A stretch of 64,000 nucleotides of DNA from contig JANXMZ010000043.1 of NCBI GenBank assembly GCA_025354385.1, forward strand, positions 62,001-126,000. The letters run 5' to 3'. The notes beneath the pieces were generated by a model. It saw only the letters and a program-made list of their open reading frames with translations, ran no database searches and was not told the origin of the DNA. Below are positions 28,494 through 37,673 of the stretch, one piece after another. Each line of letters opens with the position of its first letter. The stretch's first letter is position 1. The translations under genes were made by a program, and so were the position numbers. Source of the DNA: Bacteroidota bacterium. Lineage in GTDB: Bacteria; Bacteroidota; Bacteroidia; NS11-12g; UBA955.

Positions 28494-29159
28494 TTAAAAC
28501 GAGTATTTCAAATATAAATTGGAGGGAAATGCATAAGTGCGGGCGTCGTAATGAACGGGTCGTGAATTATTGAGAGAAGGTGTTAGCGGGTAATCTTCAA
28601 AATATTCATTTCTTATTTTAGTAAAAAACAAGGCTGTTTCCAATTCTATGCTTAAATGTCTTCTCAATCTATAATTAACCCTCAGAAAAACGCTAGAACC
28701 CTCTTCGATGGTCGTATTGCTTTTGGTAATGGTTTCTATGGGTGATTGTATGGTAAACAATGTTTGGTCGTATCCACGCAAATACGAAAAGCCTCCATAA
28801 TATTTCCACCTTTTTTCTGAATGCAATAAATAGCAGTAGGTTGGTGCGAAAAAATATCGACTTCTTTTGGTATGATATGGCAAACCGTTTGTTAGCGTGG
28901 TATATAAATTATATCCACCATTTAATCCAATTCCTATGGTATGACGTTTAAAACTAAATTGTAATTCAAGTTGTACTTTGGAGTAAAAAAAATGATCCGT
29001 ACTGTCTGTTTTGCCTAACCAATTTACGATAGGTTTTGTTGATAACATCAAATGAAAACCAAACTTCCTTTTAAGAGTATCCGCTTTGATTGAGCCGGCC
29101 GTTAAATTTTGTCCAGCAAAAAAAAGGATGGTTGTAAGCCCAATAAAATATCTCTTCAT
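28494..29159 (-). CDS. Putative outer-membrane beta-barrel protein next to a di-heme peroxidase
   Basis: The 221-residue protein has a signal peptide (FIGLTTILFFAGQNLTA) and strand-rich sequence with many aromatic girdles (FHLMLSTKPIVNWLG, VQLELQFSFKRHTIGIGLNGG). It ends in SNLYLKYSF, a terminal-Phe outer-membrane signature. I do not recognise a named family. Its start is 2 bases after the stop of the di-heme cytochrome gene, so the two are certainly co-transcribed and probably work together, for example as an outer-membrane partner or substrate of the peroxidase. That link is inference. Confidence 0.7.
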   Translation of the reverse strand: MKRYFIGLTTILFFAGQNLTAGSIKADTLKRKFGFHLMLSTKPIVNWLGKTDSTDHFFYSKVQLELQFSFKRHTIGIGLNGGYNLYTTLTNGLPYHTKRSRYFFAPTYCYLLHSEKRWKYYGGFSYLRGYDQTLFTIQSPIETITKSNTTIEEGSSVFLRVNYRLRRHLSIELETALFFTKIRNEYFEDYPLTPSLNNSRPVHYDARTYAFPSNLYLKYSF

Positions 29160-29161
29160 GC

Positions 29162-30241
29162 CTATTTAAAAGGTGACGAGAATTTAACATCGCTTGCAAG
29201 AACTTCATCATCCAAGGTTTTAAGAAAGGCAATAAGGTCGTGCTTTTCTTGTGCATCAAAATTAAACTTCATCGGAGTGCCATCGTTGTTTCTTAATAAG
29301 AAGGATAAATTGGGATTATTTTGAATACCATTGCTATAATGATCAATAACTTCTTCAAGTGTTTTAATACTACCATCGTGCATGTAGGGAGCAGTTTTAG
29401 AAATATTGCGCAAGCGAGGTATTTTAAAATTTCCCGAAATACCATCATCCATATCCTTAATTGCCAAACCATTATTAGCAAATGTTATTCCTCCATTGCC
29501 ATACGATGTTTGAAAATTATCGCTTATAAGATGGCAGGTATTGCATTTTCTTTCTGAGAATATACGCAAACCATTTACTTCTGCCGCAGAAAAATCTGAA
29601 CTGCCAGTTAACTCATGTAGATTGAATTTACTATTGCTACTTACAATTGAAAATAAAAAATTTCCCAAGCTTTCTCTTACACGTTCTTCGGTTATAACAT
29701 CCGAACCATAATATTTTTGAAATAAAGGTTTGTAATAGGATAAATGACTAAGTTTTTCAACAATTAAATCTGTGCGCTCAAATCCCATTTCGATGTGATT
29801 GGCTATGGGCGCAAAAACCATGCTTTCAATGGTTCTTTCTCTCCCATCCCAAAAATATCCGCTTACCAATTCATCTCTTAAATTACCTATTCCAATCGAG
29901 TTTCTTAATGTTTTGCTTTCTTCAAAACCTATACTCAATGCCTTTGTGTCTGCAAAAGCATTCTCTTGTTTATGACAAGAGGCGCATGAGACAGAGTTAT
30001 TAAGAGATAAAGCCTTGTCGTAAAATAAAACCCTTCCTATCGTTGCTTTACCGTTATCAACTGTACTACCATCTTCGTATAATACTGGATCGGATCCAAC
30101 AATTGTAGTAATCGTGGAATAATCATAAGCAGTGGCCGGCAAGTTTAATTCTGGGGTCTTGCGCACCATTTCTGATTTCTTGCAATTGTAACTTACTACC
30201 AAAGCAAGAATGAATAGACTGAGAAATAACAATTTTTTCAT
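29162..30241 (-). CDS. Di-heme cytochrome c peroxidase / MauG-family lipoprotein
   Basis: This 359-residue protein starts with a lipoprotein-type signal peptide (FLSLFILALVVSYNCKK). Two heme-binding CxxCH motifs are present, CASCH in the N-terminal domain and CNTCH in the C-terminal domain, the hallmark of bacterial CCP/MauG enzymes. Other family segments are GRVLFYDKALSLNN, GYFWDGRERTIESM and IPRLRNISKTAPYMHDGS. It would act in the periplasm or at a membrane surface, reducing peroxide or oxidising a protein partner. CCP and MauG types differ in the distal ligand, which I cannot assign safely. It is followed 2 bases later by an outer-membrane barrel gene. Confidence 0.92.
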   Translation of the reverse strand: MKKLLFLSLFILALVVSYNCKKSEMVRKTPELNLPATAYDYSTITTIVGSDPVLYEDGSTVDNGKATIGRVLFYDKALSLNNSVSCASCHKQENAFADTKALSIGFEESKTLRNSIGIGNLRDELVSGYFWDGRERTIESMVFAPIANHIEMGFERTDLIVEKLSHLSYYKPLFQKYYGSDVITEERVRESLGNFLFSIVSSNSKFNLHELTGSSDFSAAEVNGLRIFSERKCNTCHLISDNFQTSYGNGGITFANNGLAIKDMDDGISGNFKIPRLRNISKTAPYMHDGSIKTLEEVIDHYSNGIQNNPNLSFLLRNNDGTPMKFNFDAQEKHDLIAFLKTLDDEVLASDVKFSSPFK

Positions 30242-30262
30242 GATTTGAAGGATTTGGTTAAA

Positions 30263-30270
30263 CGAATGTA
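30263..30270 (-). promoter_or_regulatory. Possible -7 box (one mismatch) for the di-heme peroxidase operon
   Basis: TACATTCG on the minus strand differs from TAnnTTTG at one base and lies 21 bases before the ATG at 30241. Confidence 0.35.
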
Positions 30271-30378
30271 TACCATATCAATCTAAAAACAAAGAATTTA
30301 TTTTACCAAAATCAATTTATGACCGATTTATGATACTTTTTGTAAAAAATTTAAACAACTATTTTCATCTTAGGGTTT

Positions 30379-31191
30379 CTATAACGATTTGTAGGCATTA
30401 AAGTAACGTTTTGCCAATTCTCTTTGCCCTTTACTATCGTAATGAATGGTGTCAAAATTATTATCTTTCTTATCAATTACAAAAGGTAAATAAGGGTTTG
30501 CAAAAGCAGTTCTTGTATGGTTTAATGATAAATTTTGAATTGTTTTCTGCGCAGCAATTCTATTTTGGTTTAATGCCACCCAATAAGGCACCATTCCACC
30601 TGCGATTAAACAATAATCCAAATTATACATTTTAAACTCGTCTAAAATATCATTGGTAAATTTATTTAAACTACTTGCATAATCTGTATTCAATAATAAT
30701 AAATCTCTTTCGCCCTGTTGCCATAAAATACCTTTCAATTTTGCGCCCCTAAAATTATCCAACACATACTTTATCCTTTGCACTGCATCTTGATAACAGA
30801 CATCCCCTTTATTCCATTGGTTATCCATAAAACCAGTATTGCCTTTACCGCAAGGAATTAATAACACTTTTCTACCGCTCTCTATACAACTGTCTTGATA
30901 AATTTTGGCAAATGCCAACCCAAACCCATTTCTATCTTTTCGAGGATCCCAATGCTGCAATGGATCCGTTGCAGGCATTAGTTGAAAGTTGTCATTCCCT
31001 GCTCTACCCAATTGCAAAACACCTTGACTAATCTTATCGATTGATGAATCAATTAGGTAACCATTTTCAGTATTGGATTGTCCCATGATGACAAAAATAT
31101 CTACCAACAATTCTGGTTTTAATTCAGCATCCTTATGGCAAGCAACTAAAAATAATAGACCATAGAAATATTTAAAATTCTTTAAACGCAT
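30379..31191 (-). CDS. SASA-domain (sialate O-acetylesterase-like) carbohydrate esterase, lipoprotein
   Basis: The 270-residue protein has a lipoprotein signal (FYGLLFLVACHKD). The SASA/CE6 signatures are FVIMGQSNTENGY, with the Ser nucleophile in GQSN, and WQQGERDLLLL in place of the usual HQGES. A C-terminal DTIHYDSKGQRELAKRYF contains the catalytic Asp-His pair. Family members remove O-acetyl groups from sugars. With the flippase and polymerase genes that follow, a role in trimming acetylated surface or dietary glycan is possible. The substitution of His by Gln in the QGES block could alter activity. Confidence 0.8.
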   Translation of the reverse strand: MRLKNFKYFYGLLFLVACHKDAELKPELLVDIFVIMGQSNTENGYLIDSSIDKISQGVLQLGRAGNDNFQLMPATDPLQHWDPRKDRNGFGLAFAKIYQDSCIESGRKVLLIPCGKGNTGFMDNQWNKGDVCYQDAVQRIKYVLDNFRGAKLKGILWQQGERDLLLLNTDYASSLNKFTNDILDEFKMYNLDYCLIAGGMVPYWVALNQNRIAAQKTIQNLSLNHTRTAFANPYLPFVIDKKDNNFDTIHYDSKGQRELAKRYFNAYKSL

Positions 31192-31344
31192 TTTTTGTGA
31201 TAACTTTAAAATGCCGGATTTATTGCTGGAGATACATTCATCTGTTTAAATTCAATTTTATATAAACTTAATTGGTTGAATTCAAAGTAGGGATTACCCT
31301 ATTAAATCTTAACAATTTGAATAAAAAATATATCGGATTCGTAT

Positions 31345-32550
31345 TTAAAATCCGTCAGTCATTTTATTTCTTTTAAAATAAGCAAAAATATAAATACACA
31401 TGGATGCGAATAAACCTGAACTCCAAGCCATACTAGCACCCATCAATCCAAATTGAGGTATAAACCAAATACCAAAACTTACGCCAACAAGCAGTCCAGT
31501 AATATTGCAAATGGCTATTGTTTTAAATTTATTTTTTGCGTGGAAATAATGGTTCAGAATATTTGATATACTAAAACAAATTATGCCTAATGCCATGTAA
31601 AAAAACAATGGTTTAATTCCAGAGAAATCTTTGGAGAATAGCCATTCCCAGAAAGTTGATGGCAATAACAAAAGCACCATGAGCATTAAAAATGTTCCCG
31701 CAAAATTGTAAAACAACATTTTGTTAGTGATGGTTCTGTGTTCAGAATCACTAGTAGAATTCAGAATTTTCATATGCATAATTTGCCCTACACTATGCCC
31801 GAGAATCCACAGCGATTCTGCAATTACAATAGCATTGTTATAAATACCTAGAGCAGCATTTCCCATGAAAAAAACAATGATGAAAAAATTAATTCTATAA
31901 TTTAAAAATTGAATAGCATGTCCACTTTGCGCCCAAAATCCAGCTTTTATTACTTGAGCTTCAAATTTAAACCCTAGTAAAGACTCTTTTTTAGAACCTC
32001 TTAATGTAGGCAAGAGCATCTGATAGGAGACCATTCCAGCTATTAAAAGGGCCATTAAAAATGCAATGGGATAAGCCTGAACAGTATTTGTATAAAAGAA
32101 TATGACAACAAAAAACAATAGTAACAAAAATGGCTGCAATACCAATAAAACATTCCTTTGAAAAACTTTTTGATTTCCCATTAAAAGCAAGCCATTAATA
32201 TTTAAAAAAGAAAACAAAAATGCAGCAGCAGGAACCCAATACACAAAATCAAAATTTGTAAATCCGAGCAAAAATAAGGTTCCCAAAATACATATACCTA
32301 ATACCCATAGAATGGCACTTAACCATAGTATATAAGACCTGTATGTATATGATAAATTAATTAATGCAGAACTGCTACCAAAGTCGCAAAACAATTGCAA
32401 CAACGCAACAGAGGACGTAAAAAAACTGACCATTCCTCTTCCCTCTGCACCCAAATACCTAGAGGCAATAACCACCGTTATCAACCCAATAAAAGCCACC
32501 AAAACTTTGGTAATAAAAACACTGATGACACCTTTCCTGATGGATAACAT
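31345..32550 (-). CDS. Wzx-like polysaccharide flippase (MOP superfamily)
   Basis: This polytopic protein of 401 residues has about 12 membrane segments. Its N-terminus (FITKVLVAFIGLITVVIASRYLGAEGRGMVSFF) is characteristic of oligosaccharide flippases of the MOP/Wzx type. It would move undecaprenyl-linked repeat units across the inner membrane. Length is at the low end for the family. The neighbouring Wzy-like gene 32 bases upstream on the same strand supports a Wzx/Wzy pair, but no glycosyltransferases sit beside them, so repeat-unit synthesis must be encoded elsewhere. A TATATTTG box immediately after the wzy stop gives it its own promoter. Confidence 0.85.
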   Translation of the reverse strand: MLSIRKGVISVFITKVLVAFIGLITVVIASRYLGAEGRGMVSFFTSSVALLQLFCDFGSSSALINLSYTYRSYILWLSAILWVLGICILGTLFLLGFTNFDFVYWVPAAAFLFSFLNINGLLLMGNQKVFQRNVLLVLQPFLLLLFFVVIFFYTNTVQAYPIAFLMALLIAGMVSYQMLLPTLRGSKKESLLGFKFEAQVIKAGFWAQSGHAIQFLNYRINFFIIVFFMGNAALGIYNNAIVIAESLWILGHSVGQIMHMKILNSTSDSEHRTITNKMLFYNFAGTFLMLMVLLLLPSTFWEWLFSKDFSGIKPLFFYMALGIICFSISNILNHYFHAKNKFKTIAICNITGLLVGVSFGIWFIPQFGLMGASMAWSSGLFASMCIYIFAYFKRNKMTDGF

Positions 32551-32572
32551 GGTTTGATTTAGCGAATAGGGA

Positions 32573-32580
32573 CAAATATA
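32573..32580 (-). promoter_or_regulatory. -7 box TAnnTTTG for the flippase gene
   Basis: TATATTTG on the minus strand, between the stop of the Wzy-like gene and the flippase ATG at 32550. Confidence 0.5.
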
Positions 32581-32582
32581 AG

Positions 32583-33860
32583 TTACGAAACGGATAAATT
32601 TGTAGCTTTATATTTTTGCGCACCTGTATGAATTCCCAAGGCCATAAAGAAAACAAAGGGTATTACGTTTGACTGACTTTCTAGTATACTTTCGAAACAA
32701 GAGGCCGTGAATAATAGCATTGAAAAAGCAATCAGGGGAAAATTAAAACGACCTTCCGTCATAATAAATGACATAAAAATAATTGTCAAAAATAAGAACG
32801 CACAAATCAAACCACTTTGAACAGCTGTTTCTAAAAATTGAAAATGCGGGTTTTTCCTATTTTCCGGAGCAAGAGTTGCATCTATATGCGAAAAATTATT
32901 ATAAAGTACTTTTTCTGCATCACCTATTCCTACACCGGTAATAGGATGTTGCTTTATCACATCTGCTGCATTGTACCAAGCTCTAACACGCATTGCAAAT
33001 GAGTAGTCGTTGGCATCTTTATTTTCAACAACGACATGAAGGTCATCCATAGTATTCTTAATTCTGTTTTGTAAAGAGGACGAGGTAAATACCATAAAAG
33101 TAGGAACCACGACTATTGCCAATAGTATCCATTTCGTTCGTTTAAATGGCCAAGCTGAAAATAAGGATAAACAAAATACGCCCAAACCTACATATAGGGC
33201 CAATAAACCTGTTCTTGCACTCAAAATATGAATAAATACAAAGTTCAATACTATCAATCCCAATAAAGTATAAAATGGTAAACCTAGTTGACCATTTGAA
33301 TATGCTTTAAAAAGTTGAATGAGACCAAAAAGTATAGCACAGGCCATTAAAATAGAAAATTGAATGTGCAATATACCATAGCCAAACTCTATTGGCAGAG
33401 GCTTAGATTGCAATATCAAATCATCAAACAATTCTTTATTGATAAGATAATTATATACACTTATAACCGCTGGCAAATACAAGGCGTAATTAATTATTAA
33501 TGCCAGATTAAAGTTTTGCTTCTCGGACAATTCCTTAACTGCCAAGTATACCATAGGATACAGCAGTAATGGCACTTTGAGGGATAAAATTCTGAGAGCT
33601 TCCTGTTGATTTTCTGAATTGAAGAAAGATAAAATGGTTACTGCATAAAACAAAATAAAAGCAAGATTTAAGCATCTGGCTTGAAATGAAGTTTCTTTTT
33701 CCCTTACATAAAAAAGCCCCAACACACATATCAGAGCAAATGATATACTGATGAGTGCTTTGGATAAAGTAAATGAAAAGAAAAGAAGACCAGTTAATAT
33801 TAAAAATAATACAGAATGGTATTTCTTTATTAAGGCAATGATAAGTTTATCTGGCGTAAT
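32583..33860 (-). CDS. O-antigen ligase / Wzy-like polymerase, start codon unclear
   Basis: This membrane protein has about 12 hydrophobic segments and the Wzy_C domain. A large periplasmic loop contains AWYNAADVIKQHPITGVGIGD, the signature of O-antigen ligases/polymerases (the HPxxGxG motif). It would polymerise or ligate lipid-linked glycan on the periplasmic face. TTG 33725 or GTG 33728 would remove the first membrane helix. Coding-like sequence (TPDKLIIALIKKYHSVLFL and a helix) continues upstream in frame to an ATT at 33860, overlapping the LysM gene stop by 14 bases. No ATG exists in this extension, so the true start is either non-AUG or hidden by an error. The left boundary is firm. Confidence 0.82.
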   Translation of the reverse strand: MTPDKLIIALIKKYHSVLFLILTGLLFFSFTLSKALISISFALICVLGLFYVREKETSFQARCLNLAFILFYAVTILSFFNSENQQEALRILSLKVPLLLYPMVYLAVKELSEKQNFNLALIINYALYLPAVISVYNYLINKELFDDLILQSKPLPIEFGYGILHIQFSILMACAILFGLIQLFKAYSNGQLGLPFYTLLGLIVLNFVFIHILSARTGLLALYVGLGVFCLSLFSAWPFKRTKWILLAIVVVPTFMVFTSSSLQNRIKNTMDDLHVVVENKDANDYSFAMRVRAWYNAADVIKQHPITGVGIGDAEKVLYNNFSHIDATLAPENRKNPHFQFLETAVQSGLICAFLFLTIIFMSFIMTEGRFNFPLIAFSMLLFTASCFESILESQSNVIPFVFFMALGIHTGAQKYKATNLSVS

Positions 33861-34812
33861 TAATTTTAACTTTAGTATCTTCGGTGATACCTAATTTATC
33901 CGCAACAGTTTTACTCATTTTAAGAATAATTCCATTACCAGGTTTACAATTACCTACCACTCTAGCAAATACCGCATTGTTATTTGCAGGATTTGTGATC
34001 ATGATGATGGTGCCAATTTTAGCAGTCGGATGAAGGATAAAGCTTCTGTCTTGACCAAGGTCTCCCTCAGTAGAAATAATAGCAACACCATCCTCACTAA
34101 TTTCGTCACCATCATCTACCGAATAGGTTTTAGTAACAATGGCTTCGGGGTGATTGCTATTTTTATCTGCCACTACTTTATCCGTTACTACCACGACATT
34201 GTCTGGCGTTGCAGCTTCTGTTTTCTGAGCAATTTTTGTTTCTTGCTTAACTTCTTCAACAATCTCTGGCGTTTCTTCTACTTTTTCAACCAATTTCTCT
34301 GCTTGTTTAACCTGAGTAGATTGCTGAACTGCAGTAGTTGTTTCACCTACCACTAATTTCTGCCCTAACATGATATTGGTCGATTTTAGATTGTTAAGGG
34401 TTTTAATTTCCTCAATGGTTTTATTGTATTTCTTTGCAATGAATGAAAGCGTTTGACCGGCAGTAACAACATGGTAAATTTTTTCTTTTTTGATTACAGC
34501 ATTTGTAACTGTTGTGGTAGTAGGTTTGGTGACCACTGGACTAGCACTTGATGCAACGCCTGTTGATTTTCCTCTCGGAATTAATAATACCTGATCAATT
34601 TTAATGCCTTGATCGGAACCTGAATTAGCTGCAAAAACATCAGCAGAAGGCACTCCATATTTTTTACTAATTCCATATATACCCTCTCCTTTGGTAACCT
34701 TATGCATAATATATTGTTTACCATTGACCGTTTTTACTCCAATTGAATCCAATGGCATTGCGAGGACGTTAAGACTTACAAAAGCAAACAGTCCAAAAAT
34801 TATTTTTATCAT
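33847..34812 (-). CDS. LysM-domain cell-wall protein with C-terminal RlpA-like region
   Basis: The 321-residue protein has a signal peptide (IIFGLFAFVSLNVLA). LysM 1 lies at about residues 33-82 (MHKVTKGEGIYGISKKYGV). LysM 2 lies at about residues 112-157 (YHVVTAGQTLSFIAKKYNK). A Glu/Lys/Val-rich, probably extended linker follows (about 160-215). The C-terminal domain of about 90 residues (TIIMITNPANNNAVFARVVG, then ILKMSKTVADKLGI) resembles the double-psi barrel of RlpA/septal proteins. It probably binds peptidoglycan. Whether the C-terminal domain has lytic activity is unknown; the catalytic Asp/His arrangement of RlpA is not obvious. Confidence 0.82.
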   Translation of the reverse strand: MIKIIFGLFAFVSLNVLAMPLDSIGVKTVNGKQYIMHKVTKGEGIYGISKKYGVPSADVFAANSGSDQGIKIDQVLLIPRGKSTGVASSASPVVTKPTTTTVTNAVIKKEKIYHVVTAGQTLSFIAKKYNKTIEEIKTLNNLKSTNIMLGQKLVVGETTTAVQQSTQVKQAEKLVEKVEETPEIVEEVKQETKIAQKTEAATPDNVVVVTDKVVADKNSNHPEAIVTKTYSVDDGDEISEDGVAIISTEGDLGQDRSFILHPTAKIGTIIMITNPANNNAVFARVVGNCKPGNGIILKMSKTVADKLGITEDTKVKINYAR

Positions 34813-34920
34813 AGTGTGGCGTATCTTATTGATTAATTATTACAAAGTAAGCGTGGATTAGGGACTGTACCTATAAATGACCTAAATGCTTTTCAACATA
34901 TGCTTTTTTTATCATACACT

Positions 34921-36279
34921 TCAATGCATGGAGCTAGCCTTTACTTCTTCTATTAATACTTCTTTATCTGTATTCAAATTTAGAATCCTAAGCAATTTGC
35001 CTTTCCCCTTCTCGGCAAGTACACTCAGAAAAGTGAGGGCCTTTGCTGTTTTTCCAAAAGCAATAGTTGTTAATCTTATCTGATTTTTATTGGCCTCATG
35101 TTTCACCATTTTAAACAAGTCGTTTTCATTAAAATGATTGCCATTAAACAAACCATCGGTTGCTAAAAATATTTGATTATTACCGCCAATTATAAAATGT
35201 TGATGTGCCATATCGTAGGCTAAATTAACCCCTTCGGCCCCAAGACTAGCGCCACGTGCCGTTAATGTATCGATAGCGTAAAGTAAAGCTGATTTAGATT
35301 GTCCATTCACATTTTCGAATACCACTCTCACCTTACTTGAATAGGTAATAAGCGTAATATAATCTTGTGGTCGCAATACTTCAATTAAAGCTTTCATTGA
35401 GGCTTTGAGATACGGTAATTTTGTAGAGTCTTTCATACTACCAGATACATCTATTACGAATATTAAATGGTTCGGTTTATAAGCTGGAGAATTAAATCCA
35501 TTGTCTACCGTTGAAGCTGGCACATATACAACAGGAGGTTCAATGGCAGTATCTTTTTTAACTACAATTTGAGGTTTATAGACAGATCTTAATGTATCGG
35601 GTTCTCGTATAGGCAATGGTTCGATATAGATGAGGCAAGTATTATTCTCTTGGTTATAATCGAACACCATACTATTGGGTAGATATCCTTCCTTTTCGGC
35701 ATTCACTTTAATTCTACCATATTCGCAATTGCATTGAAAGGCAATATTCCTGAAGCCAGGAACACAATTAATAGTCTTATGATTCTGCACCACATTTACC
35801 TTAGGATTTTTAATTTGCTCATTGGTTACCTTATCTCTCACCACAATATTTAGTGGGACTCTATTATTCAATGGTTTGCTATTCTCTATTGATGGGCATA
35901 CAGTGAGTGCATTGGGGTGTATCGATTTAATTTGACCTGATAATTTAATTTTAATGGGTTCGAAACTACTGCTAAAATTAAGTGGTACTTCAATGCTAAA
36001 TCGACCTCTTTTCTCGGTGTAATAGATCAGTCCTATTGTAAAAACTTCGCCAGGTTCTATTGTTTTTTTACTGCATAAAACTTGATAGTCTTCACCAGGT
36101 TGCACTGGCAGAAAATAAACGGTTTTACTTCCTGTATTTGTAAAATAAAAATAGACAGTATCATTGTTATAATTTTCTATAGCCCCTAAATCCATACTGG
36201 TTTTATCTCCCACCATTTGTGCTTTCAGTTGCACGATACAACTCAGAAATAATCCTATGATTAAAATTTTAAACCTCAT
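34921..36279 (-). CDS. Secreted von Willebrand factor type A (vWA) domain protein
   Basis: The protein is about 452 residues from ATG 36279 and has a signal peptide (FKILIIGLFLSCIVQLKAQ). An upstream TTG at 36309 would only add a basic tail before it. Residues about 20-130 are a DUF1573/MSP-like beta domain (VYFYFTNTGSKTVYFLPV). A carboxypeptidase-regulatory-like domain follows. The vWA domain is at about 275-445, with the MIDAS motif DVSGSM, a conserved Thr near TLITYSS, and Asp in the ATDGLFNG motif. It probably binds a protein partner through a metal ion at the cell envelope. It lacks a T9SS sorting tail. The partner is unknown. Confidence 0.85.
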   Translation of the reverse strand: MRFKILIIGLFLSCIVQLKAQMVGDKTSMDLGAIENYNNDTVYFYFTNTGSKTVYFLPVQPGEDYQVLCSKKTIEPGEVFTIGLIYYTEKRGRFSIEVPLNFSSSFEPIKIKLSGQIKSIHPNALTVCPSIENSKPLNNRVPLNIVVRDKVTNEQIKNPKVNVVQNHKTINCVPGFRNIAFQCNCEYGRIKVNAEKEGYLPNSMVFDYNQENNTCLIYIEPLPIREPDTLRSVYKPQIVVKKDTAIEPPVVYVPASTVDNGFNSPAYKPNHLIFVIDVSGSMKDSTKLPYLKASMKALIEVLRPQDYITLITYSSKVRVVFENVNGQSKSALLYAIDTLTARGASLGAEGVNLAYDMAHQHFIIGGNNQIFLATDGLFNGNHFNENDLFKMVKHEANKNQIRLTTIAFGKTAKALTFLSVLAEKGKGKLLRILNLNTDKEVLIEEVKASSMH

Positions 36280-36456
36280 TCTTTTTATGATGAACGAAAA
36301 CTGTACCAAATAAATTGTGGTATTAAAATTATAACAAATGAATGAGAATGAGAGACTGGGATGTTAAGACTTTTTTAATCCTTTAATTTTACATATCCTT
36401 GTACAATAAGTAACAATTCAAAATAGTTAATTATGGATTGAAACTTGCAACCACTA

Positions 36457-37317
36457 ATGGTAGAACACGATTTTTACAAGTTAATGCAGATTCCCTTATA
36501 CAGTGCTTTTTCGGAGGTAAAAAAACGCTATTATGAATTAGCATTAATCTATCATCCAGACAAAAACCCCAACAATAAAGATGCAGAGGAGTATTTTAAA
36601 ATTGTTACACAGGGTTATAATTTATTGGGCGATGTCGATAAAAAATCACAGTATGATTTACTTCTAAGAAATTATTACAATACCCAAGATTCTGACAAAA
36701 CGCGCGTGCAAACTCCTAAACGCGACATGGCCGAGCGCTTGTTTCAAATAAGAGAAAATAAAAGGCAAGACATTATCACTGATTATTTAAATACAGAGAA
36801 TACCTTCTCCCACAAAAACCGTTTGTGGGCGGCCATTTTATTATCCGTATCTGGATTTTTAATGACCTACAACCATTGGTTTATTAATTATACAAGTCTT
36901 GATATTATTTATAATTTTGGAGGATTCTTAATCACTTATTTTGGCGTTTATCTCATCGCCAACAATGTTTACAGAAGAGATTCTTATCGCAACGCTATTA
37001 AGCTAGTGGAGGACAAAAGTGATCGCAAAGCCATTCGATTATTTTTAACACTTTTTTTCTCACTGCCTTTTATTTTCTGGACCATTGTACAAACCTCTGC
37101 TGCTATTCAATTGCATTATTTTGCCGATTACACCACCGTAGAAAATATTACTGTTCAAAGCGAAGTTATTTACTATGAATATACTGTAAACGATGAAAAA
37201 ATTGTGCGCAGCATGACGCCAGAATTTGACGAAAAACTTATAACACCCCATAATACAAGGGTAAAATTTTCTAGAATCAATCCGAATATAAGCGAGATTA
37301 TTTTAATTAATCCATAA
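36457..37317 (+). CDS. J-domain (DnaJ-like) membrane protein
   Basis: Residues about 1-66 form a J domain with the invariant HPD (LALIYHPDKNPNNKDAEEYF). Hydrophobic segments follow at about residues 125-142, 148-166 and 195-215, and a small extracytoplasmic C-terminal domain ends it. The J domain should be cytoplasmic and stimulate DnaK at the membrane. A TTG at 36445 opens the frame earlier, but ATG 36457 (MVEHDFYKLMQIP) matches J-domain starts. The box TATCCTTG at 36394-36401 is one mismatch from consensus. No DnaK or GrpE gene is near, and the client is unknown. Confidence 0.85.
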   Translation: MVEHDFYKLMQIPLYSAFSEVKKRYYELALIYHPDKNPNNKDAEEYFKIVTQGYNLLGDVDKKSQYDLLLRNYYNTQDSDKTRVQTPKRDMAERLFQIRENKRQDIITDYLNTENTFSHKNRLWAAILLSVSGFLMTYNHWFINYTSLDIIYNFGGFLITYFGVYLIANNVYRRDSYRNAIKLVEDKSDRKAIRLFLTLFFSLPFIFWTIVQTSAAIQLHYFADYTTVENITVQSEVIYYEYTVNDEKIVRSMTPEFDEKLITPHNTRVKFSRINPNISEIILINP

Positions 37318-37320
37318 AAA

Positions 37321-37352
37321 ATCCCGGTCTACTTTCGCAGCCGGGATTAATA
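37321..37352 (-). terminator. Terminator of the thx gene
   Basis: ATCCCGG and CCGGGAT form a 7-bp stem with a 13-base loop. On the minus strand it is followed by a run of Ts. Confidence 0.75.
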
Positions 37353-37365
37353 TATTTGAAGAAGA

Positions 37366-37584
37366 TTAAGCTTCTTTCTTTTTTGCTGGTGCTTTTTTAA
37401 CAGCAGGTTTTTCGGCTTTTGGTTCAGTGGCTTTAGCAACTTTTTTAACTTTAGCTACTTTCTCTGGTTTTGCAGGTGCTGCAAGGGCTTTGGCCTTTGC
37501 TTTAGCTTTTGCAGTAGGACGACTAACGCCATAACTGGCCATTGTTCTTTTTCCTTTTTTTGTTTTTTTATCTCCTCTTCCCAT
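37366..37584 (-). CDS. 30S ribosomal protein Thx with Lys/Ala-rich extension
   Basis: The first 26 residues (MGRGDKKTKKGKRTMASYGVSRP) are the small ribosomal protein Thx, in Thermus a 27-residue peptide seated at the top of the 30S head. Here the protein is 72 residues because a low-complexity tail of about 46 residues follows (KAKAKAKALAAPAKPEKVAK and further KKAPAKKKEA). This tail resembles histone-H1/HU-type nucleic-acid-binding tails. The gene has a stable-RNA-type promoter box and its own terminator. The function of the tail is unknown. Confidence 0.85.
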   Translation of the reverse strand: MGRGDKKTKKGKRTMASYGVSRPTAKAKAKAKALAAPAKPEKVAKVKKVAKATEPKAEKPAVKKAPAKKKEA

Positions 37585-37618
37585 ATTAATTTTATTTGGT
37601 TATATGATTATTGAGTGG

Positions 37619-37626
37619 CAAAAGTA
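37619..37626 (-). promoter_or_regulatory. -7 box TAnnTTTG for thx
   Basis: TACTTTTG on the minus strand, the same box as the two tRNA promoters, 34 bases before the ATG at 37584. Confidence 0.6.
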
Positions 37627-37673
37627 ATTAATTTTCAGCGAATATTTCCAAATCTTAAGTACTACTGATTAAA

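Noticed and set aside
30411..30635. Plus-strand frame within the SASA gene
   Set aside because: It overlaps a well-supported esterase gene and has no motif.
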